From: Allium sativum | Taxonomy: Eukaryota > Streptophyta > Magnoliopsida > Asparagales > Amaryllidaceae | DNA: 64,000 nt | Direction: 5' to 3' | Assembly (NCBI GenBank): GCA_030737875.1 | Contig: CM060912.1 | Coordinates: forward strand, 881,477,199 to 881,541,198 | Part shown: piece by piece, positions 58,590 through 64,000 of the stretch | Layout: each line of letters begins with the position of its first letter | Numbering within the stretch: position 1 is the first letter of the stretch | Position numbers and translations under genes: made by a program | The notes under the pieces: model-generated | Told to the model about the DNA's origin: nothing | Databases searched by the model: none | What the model saw: the letters and a program-made list of their open reading frames with translations, nothing else

Positions 58590-58837
58590 CAATTCTCCAA
58601 ATCGATGTAAAAACAATGAAAAAGCAATCCAGACAACGAACACTTCAAATCAAACTCCTCAATCCGATGAATTCGCCCTTGGAACGATGTAGATCTAGCC
58701 TCTTATGGTGTAGATCTTCGATTTCCCTCCTTGGATTTTGGAATTTTAATGGTGGAAAGATGTTAAAGGAAGAAGGAGATCAAAACCTCCCCATAAGAGA
58801 ATGGAAAATGCTAACCTTTATCCATACCCCTTACCCC

Positions 58838-58847
58838 CTATTTATAG
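58838..58847 (-). promoter_or_regulatory. TATA box of element F
   Basis: CTATAAATAGGGGG on the minus strand in U3 of the 5' LTR, 380 bp from the LTR start. Confidence 0.7.
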
Positions 58848-59227
58848 TCTCCCCCTACCCTCTAATGGGCCTTCTCCAAATCAGCCCATTAGCCTTCCAA
58901 AACCTGAACAGCCAACTGATAAACATTAAAACAGCGATTTCTCCCAAACCGCTGAACCAAATCCTTAATGTAACCACTCTACGGAAAGGGAATCATCAAT
59001 TCCTTTCCAATGGCACAGGTCTCACCCTCTGATTCGACCTGAGTCAAAAGTTATGCCCAGTACAAGACTGACAGGGGCAAAACGGTCACAAACAAAATCG
59101 GTAAAAATTATGGACATGTCACACATCCCCATAAGCAACATATCAAAAGATGAGAATGATCCAATCCTCAGGGAATAAAATAAAAATATTTTACGATCTT
59201 CCGATACGTAAAATGCGCGCTGTTACA

Positions 59228-61389
59228 GAACCGAAGGCACTATTCAGTACATCCATCTTAGGCACTATTATCTAAGACTTATACAATAGCCCTTGCACTT
59301 TATTCTGTCTTCAATTTTCTTTGGCATATATGATTCGCAACGCTTATGCCAATACAGAGTGGTTCTTTGGATAATAATCCAACCGGTCTCTCCATATTAA
59401 CAACGTTAAAACGGTCAAAACTTCGATGGTCCGTGATTTAACCATCAAAGAAAAACAGGTGTGCAAACAACGATATTATTTCCAGATGGAAATTCTATCA
59501 ATCAATCATCAATCATATATATATCTATATATATATATATATTCATATTTCATATTTTAATATTATTGATTCGTCTCTGATTCTATTTGGAAAACATTTC
59601 CAAATCTTCTTTACTTGGATTTAAACAGGTGTTTAAATCAACATCGCGACGACCACTCACCACTATACTTATTTACTAAATTCACTTAACCATTTCACTC
59701 TCGAACCTTAACCATTTCTAAAAAAAATGCAGTCAATCAAGTTGCGGTATAGCTACCTCTCAGACCTTAACTGAACAACATTTCAAATCTCAAAATAGGG
59801 TAAGCTCATCTTTTAACTTCTTAACACTTCCTTACGTAACTCCTTTCGAATAAACTATATTCGAAAATCCTTTAAACTCTATTTGTTTAACTCTAATCGA
59901 TTTACTCTTTTAATTCTTTTTTTGAATAAACTAAATGCGATCAACTCATTTTAACTCGATTCGAATAACTAATATTCGATAACTCCCCTTAATTCTATTC
60001 GAATAAACTATATTCGATTTACTCATTTGATTTAACTAATATCGATTAACCCCATCGAATAACTAAATTCGATAACTCCTTCGAATAAACTATATTCGAT
60101 AACTTACTTCGATTAAACTAAAATCAATAACTCCTTCGATTTAACTATAATCGATAACTCCATTGTTTTTAACTCTATCGATTAACTCTAACTGGTTTAC
60201 TCTAACTGATTAATTCTAACTGATTAATTCTAACTGGTTAATTCTAACTGATTAATTCTATTCAACCAACTCGACTCGACTAATCCTTTTCGAATAACAT
60301 ATTCGATTTACTAACTTTCGAATACCATATTCGATTAACTCCCTTCGAATAACTTATATTCGATTTAACTCCTTTCGAATAACTTATTCGATTATCTTAG
60401 CACGATAAATCTTAACTCGAAAATCTTAACTCGATAACTCAATTTGGTTAACTTAACCTGATAACTCAAATTGATTAACTTAACCTGATAACTCAAATTG
60501 TTTAACCTAACTTGCTAACTCAATTTGATTAACTTAACTTGCCTAATTTGACTCGATTAACTCACTTGACTAATTCGACTCGTTCACTTTGTTTTAACTT
60601 GACTAATTCACTTTGTTTTAACTTGACTAATTCACTTTGTTTTAACTTAACAAATTCCCTCTTATTAACTCGACTAGTTCACTTGGTTTGACTTAACCAA
60701 TTCGTTTTGATTACTCGACTAACTCACTTTGGTTTGACCTAACCAATTCGTTTTGATTGCTCGACTAACTCACTTTGGATTGACCTAATCAATTCGTTTT
60801 GATTACTCGACTAACTCACTTTGGTTTAACTTAACCAATTCGTTTTGATTACTCAACTAATTCAATTTGGTTTGACTTAACCAATTCATTTTGATTACTC
60901 GACTAACTCACTTTGGTTTAACTTAACCAATTCGTTTTGATTACTCGACTAATTCAATTTGATTAATTCCTTATTTATTTTCCAATAAATATTTCCTTTA
61001 TAAAATCTTTTGATTTTATAAATAAATTCCCTTTTATATAATTCTATTTATTACCTGAATGAATAATCCCTTTATAATCCTATTTATTTATTTCTAAACA
61101 AATATCTCCTTTATATAATTCTATTTATATATTTCTACATAAATATTTCTTTTAAATCCTATTTATTTAATCTCTAAATAAATATCTCCTTTATATAATT
61201 CTATTTATATATTTCTAAATAAATATTTCTTTTAAATCCTATTTATTTAATCTCTAAATAAATATCTCCTTTATATAATTCTATTTATATATTTCTAAAT
61301 AAATATTTCTTTTAAATCCTATTTATTTAATAAATAAATACCTCCTTTATATAATTCTATTTATATATTTCTAATTAAATATTTCTTTT
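59228..61389 (-). repeat. 5' LTR of D, second part
   Basis: Resumes with the duplicated GAACC and follows 41192-43366 closely, including an interrupted AT repeat (59514-59542), the 46-bp array (about 60670-60965) and the AT-rich 78-bp array (61075-61380). It is cut by G at 61390; its U3 part must lie outside the window. Confidence 0.92.
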
Positions 61390-62169
61390 TGTTAGATCAA
61401 AATTTGGACCCAATACCCAAATTGTTCTGATTCTTAAAGAATTATAACTGGAGAATGAAGAAAAAGCAGAAAACACACAGAATTTATAGTGGTTCGGCGT
61501 TAACGAACCTACGTCCGCTTTATATGTTATCGATTATACTTTTAATGCTAGTAAAATCAATGATTTCTCTCAAACATACTCTTACAATTGTGATTTCTCT
61601 CAGTAATCTAGTAATAAAACTGATGAGAAATAGTGGTATGACAGTAATGGTGGAATCAGTGCTCAATACTGCCAAAAGATCCTGAAAAATGCCAAGCTCT
61701 GGGCTATTTATAGCTGATTTTGTCAGGCGGATCGCGGTCACACGTGGTACAGATCCCGAGAATATCGGATCGGATCGCAGCTTGATGAAGAATTAGTCAA
61801 ATTAGCCGTTGTGGACAGGTGTCACGATCCCCTTAAATATCGGATCGAGCAAGGAGGAGGAATTGGTCAAAGTGACAGTTGGGGACACGTGTCGCTAGAT
61901 CCGTGCATCTCGGATCGCCGAAGACTAGCTCGTGCTTGAACAGGTCGGAGGCTTCGCTGTGCGTCGGGGAATCGGATCGGTCTATGCAGGGTAGTAGTGT
62001 AAGTACGGATCGAGTCGTGTAGAGGTAGTTGGATCGCTGATGTTATGGGGGCGATCCGAGTGGGGCGACCCTCTGGCGCGATCCGATCCTTCATGGACTT
62101 AAGGAACACAGTTTCATACTTTCTTCTTGTGAGTGAACCTTGGTGGCTTGGTCAAAAAGCTAGCCAATA
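61390..62169 (-). repeat. 3' LTR of element G
   Basis: Alignable with 1989-2747 end to end. It is rich in CGGATCG/CGATCCG words (about ten, against about seven in the solo LTR). Extra bases near 61560-61600 (a CAATG/ATTTCTCTCA duplication) account for most of the length difference. Confidence 0.85.
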
Positions 62170-62182
62170 TTTTGCCACCTCG
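62170..62182 (-). other. Candidate polypurine tract of element G
   Basis: CGAGGTGGCAAAA on the minus strand, next to the LTR start (T)ATTGGCTAGC. It is less pure than in A or E but resembles tracts of other plant LTR elements. Confidence 0.5.
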
Positions 62183-62559
62183 AAGCATATTTTATCGATG
62201 ATGGAACATGCTTCGAAACTATAGAAACGTCTTTTCATAAAGAGATGCAAATCAGTGGTAGCGTCTATTCGAAAGGCCATATCATTTACGGAAAGTTGTC
62301 CCTTTGCTTGCTATAAATATCGGATAAATCTTTAATAGTTTCCCTGTTTATTGGACAATTCTTTTCTGGGATCTTTTAGAGTCTTCATCATCGAATCAAC
62401 CAGGTACATTTTTGAATTTTCTATGATCATTTCTGAATTTTCATTCCTGTTGGTCATTTATCAGTTCGGATCGCATGTGCGAGTCACGGTCCGTTGGCAA
62501 GTCGTTCGCCTCGTCCTTTGATGAGCATTTGGGCCTCTTCACGGAACGAGATGGGCTTC

Positions 62560-62781
62560 TCTTCGAGACGTGGTGGGCTTTTGGTTCGCGGCCCACCTAT
62601 TTTCACGGATCGAATAAGACAAAAAGGGGGAGACTAACGGTCGCCCCTTAGCCTATATAAATCGATCCTCATCCTCATTCTTCTCCTCTTCTTTCTTCTT
62701 TCGTAGCCGCCGCCAATTTTCTTGAGAAAAAAACCCTAACTTTGATTTCCAAATTCCCAACCGATTTCAAACTTTAAGAAG
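62560..62781 (+). promoter_or_regulatory. Plant-type promoter and leader exon in G, antisense to the element
   Basis: Plus-strand signals in order: GTGGGC/GCCCACC words near 62567-62610, TATATAAA at 62654-62661, a CT-rich leader (62668-62705), telo-box AAACCCTAA at 62731-62739, and a splice donor AAG|GTAATT at 62782. A second possible TATA (GCTATAAATATC) lies at about 62310. This combination is typical of plant genes for growth and translation. Inferred from motifs only. Confidence 0.45.
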
Positions 62782-63556
62782 GTAATTAAACAACTTTTCT
62801 TTAGTTTCTATCGTGTTCGCACTGGTTTAGAGAGTGGAGACAGCGGAGTTTTGTAGGATTTGGTGATAGTAAACGCGAACGTGCCTGGTTCGATTCCATG
62901 GATTTAAGGGTGAAGAGTAGAGTTGAGGAAGAAGAAGGAAGGGATGACCAGGTCGGTTCGTGGGCGAGGCCCGAGTTCGAAGCGATGGTGAGGCGAGTGG
63001 AGAGGGAACGGAACTGGAATGTTGATTTGGCTAGTGGGTCGGATCGCGGAAATGGCAAGCCTACAGTTCGTGGGGAACTAAGCGCGAGTGTCAGATCGTG
63101 GAGATACTGGAGCTTCGGGTCGTGGAGAATGGGAGGCGATGCGGATCGCCAAGATACCATCGCGATCCGTTTGGATGAATTGGTGCGCTTCACGATTTGA
63201 AGCCTTTCTATGATCTTGTACCTTTCTGCGTACCGAGTCCTTTACCACGATCCGACCATATGTCGCGATCCGAACCTGCTCTGCGATCCGACTGACGAAC
63301 AATCTGATGCACACGCTGACTGAATAATATGATGCAACTCTAACAAATCGATGGACAGTTAGGTTAGAGCCTTTGAGATGAACATTCCGGATTGAACAAA
63401 TGCATAATCTACCAATCGAACAACGACCAATGTCTCGATGATTTTGTTGACCTTTGTACTTTTCTTTAATGCACGCACAAGCACACACCGGCACTTGCAC
63501 ACACAGGGGGGATGGGTAGTTTTAATCTTATTTCTCATGTTTACTCGCCTAAATAG
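62782..63556 (+). other. Possible leader intron before the G ORF
   Basis: From GTAATT to an AG directly before TAATG (63559 is the A of ATG), after a T-rich stretch. The span holds a 100-codon plus frame (62898-63200, no recognised domain) and many CGATCCG words. Weak evidence. Confidence 0.3.
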
Positions 63557-63558
63557 TA

Positions 63559-64000
63559 ATGTCGGATAATCATTCCTCTTCAAGATCCGACACAGAAATG
63601 GATCCCGAGGTGCCTGAGCGCCACAACCCTGAGGTCCCTCCAATTAACCGGGGGTGAAGATTCTGGATCCGAATATGAGGCAACGGAATCAGATCCATCT
63701 GAAAGTACTTCACTTGATGAAGAGTCTGAAGTAGACGGGCGAGCTCCCGACGAGATTCCTGACGCACTTGGGATAGAGAAATTTACTGATTCTTTAGCTT
63801 CCAAACTCGATGACATAAAGCTTAAAAGAATTTACCTAAGACATAGGATCCTCTGGGATGATGTGAGGACACCCGGTAGCGAAGATAGACCCCACTTAGC
63901 TCCGGAAGGGTATATGACAGTCAGCCGACTCATGTGCTGGGTAGGAGCTATTCCTCCTTTTCCTCCAATCGTCATTGAGACCTTAAAACGATTGGGTATC
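63559..64000 (+). pseudogene. Partial antisense extra ORF of element G, frameshifted
   Basis: ATG at 63559 (MSDNHSSSRSDTEMDPEVPE) reads 32 codons to TGA at 63655. One base over, the frame is open from 63656 to the window edge (115 codons). The break falls on a run of five G at 63650-63654, so one extra G explains it; mutation or sequence error are both possible. The first part is acidic and Ser-rich, then KFTDSLASKLDDIKLKR, RHRILWDDVRTPGSEDRP and the more conserved-looking YMTVSRLMCWVGAIPPFPP. The PFPP ending resembles the putative plant transposon protein domain found in extra ORFs of some plant Ty3/gypsy elements, from memory only. It lies between the inferred 3' LTR and pol, opposite to the element. 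Confidence 0.5.

Larger units (their letters stand above)
48876..59227 (-). mobile_element. Element F: nearly intact Tekay-like Ty3/gypsy chromovirus
   Basis: 10,352 bp with LTRs of 2,792 and 2,798 bp that differ at only scattered bases, the best-preserved pair here. The target duplication GAACC (48871-48875, 59228-59232) is perfect and the empty site is in the sister LTR of D (41192-41196). One minus-strand frame from 56246 to 51876 carries gag, protease, RT, RNase H, integrase and chromodomain, broken only by two TAG codons. It is the youngest or one of the two youngest insertions in the window. Confidence 0.96.
56430..59227 (-). repeat. 5' LTR of element F
   Basis: Promoter-bearing copy. 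U3 from 59227 to the TATA box at 58847-58838, a leader exon to 58590, then a GTGAGT donor and the repeat-rich part. It ends at 56430 beside the primer site. Confidence 0.95.
39997..61389 (-). mobile_element. Element D: gene-less giant-LTR retrotransposon hosting F and G
   Basis: The 3' LTR (39997-46162, 6,166 bp) is complete. The internal region is 46163-47670 (1.5 kb), and the 5' LTR is present as 47671-48875 and 59228-61389, split by F and cut by G. It is read on the minus strand by primer site and polypurine tract. No gag or pol is found. D belongs to the same design as B and B' but a different family; it shares the conserved pre-PPT block, the acceptor context and the LTR ends (TGTAATGACCCG...GGTCGTTACA). 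Its target in E is ACATT (39992-39996), with the empty site at 31855-31859 and the partner outside the window. Confidence 0.9.
61390..64000 (-). mobile_element. Element G: LTR retrotransposon, 3' end only in window
   Basis: A 780-bp LTR (61390-62169) of the same family as the solo LTR, then at least 1.8 kb of other sequence to the window edge. The orientation is minus: the LTR TATA box (CTATAAATAG, 61713-61704) and TGGACGTAGG motif read leftwards, and a purine-rich CGAGGTGGCAAAA (62182-62170) abuts the LTR as a polypurine tract would. So 61390-62169 is the 3' LTR and coding pol would lie right of the window. The inner end of the LTR is TA instead of CA. The left flank CTTTT (61385-61389) is the likely target. 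Lineage is unproven; an antisense extra ORF suggests Tat-like. Confidence 0.75.

Noticed and set aside
62886..62902. GGTTCGATTCC word like a tRNA B box
   Set aside because: No matching A box, anticodon arm or acceptor stem at tRNA distance; the T stem has a mismatch.
62898..63200. 100-codon plus ORF in G
   Set aside because: It lies in the putative leader intron, is rich in the repeated CGATCCG word and shows no domain; not called as a gene.
61390..64000. Reading G as a plus-strand element starting at 61390
   Set aside because: No TGG-type primer site follows the LTR at 62170, and TATA box, U5-like motif and purine tract all point to the minus strand.

Overview
This window is plant nuclear DNA made entirely of nested LTR retrotransposons; I see no host gene, rRNA, tRNA or CRISPR array. 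A flowering-plant source is suggested by primer sites matching plant initiator-Met tRNA (TGGTATCAGAGC), chromodomain Ty3/gypsy polyproteins of Tekay/Del type, 5-bp target duplications and GT(A/G)AGT splice signals. Species cannot be told from the sequence. No percent identities were computed; family relations rest on aligning the text by eye.

Seven insertions plus one oldest host element are resolved. I call them B, solo-G, A, B', E, D, F and G. The oldest is B' (25282-30567, minus strand), a giant-LTR element without genes. On its left, B (1-25281, plus strand, running off the left edge) is inserted into a B' LTR. B has LTRs of about 6.8 kb around only 1.0 kb of non-coding internal DNA. The 5' LTR of B was later hit by a solo LTR (1989-2747) and by A (4453-15396, minus strand), a full-length but decayed Tekay-like element. 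On its right, B' is interrupted by E (from 30568, minus strand), another decayed Tekay-like element. The 5' LTR of E is interrupted by D (from 39997, minus strand), a second gene-less element with LTRs of about 6.2 kb. The 5' LTR of D is interrupted by F (48876-59227, minus strand), a nearly intact Tekay-like element, and by G (from 61390), which runs off the right edge. Most junctions are proved by the uninterrupted sister LTR, which shows the empty site and one copy of the 5-bp target.

How the parts work together: A, E and F carry gag, protease, reverse transcriptase, RNase H, integrase and chromodomain, all damaged to different degrees; F is the least damaged. B, B' and D carry none of these, but have the same primer site, the same pre-PPT block with polypurine tract, and similar LTR ends. 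They look like parasites mobilised by Tekay-type enzymes. In all six of these families the LTR seems to hold a TATA box, a short first exon, a GT(A/G)AGT donor, a long intron with family-specific tandem repeats, and an AG acceptor about 260-390 bases before the primer site. G is different: its LTR, TATA box and PPT point to the minus strand, while a promoter-like block and a partial ORF point to the plus strand, as in Tat-lineage elements with an antisense extra ORF.
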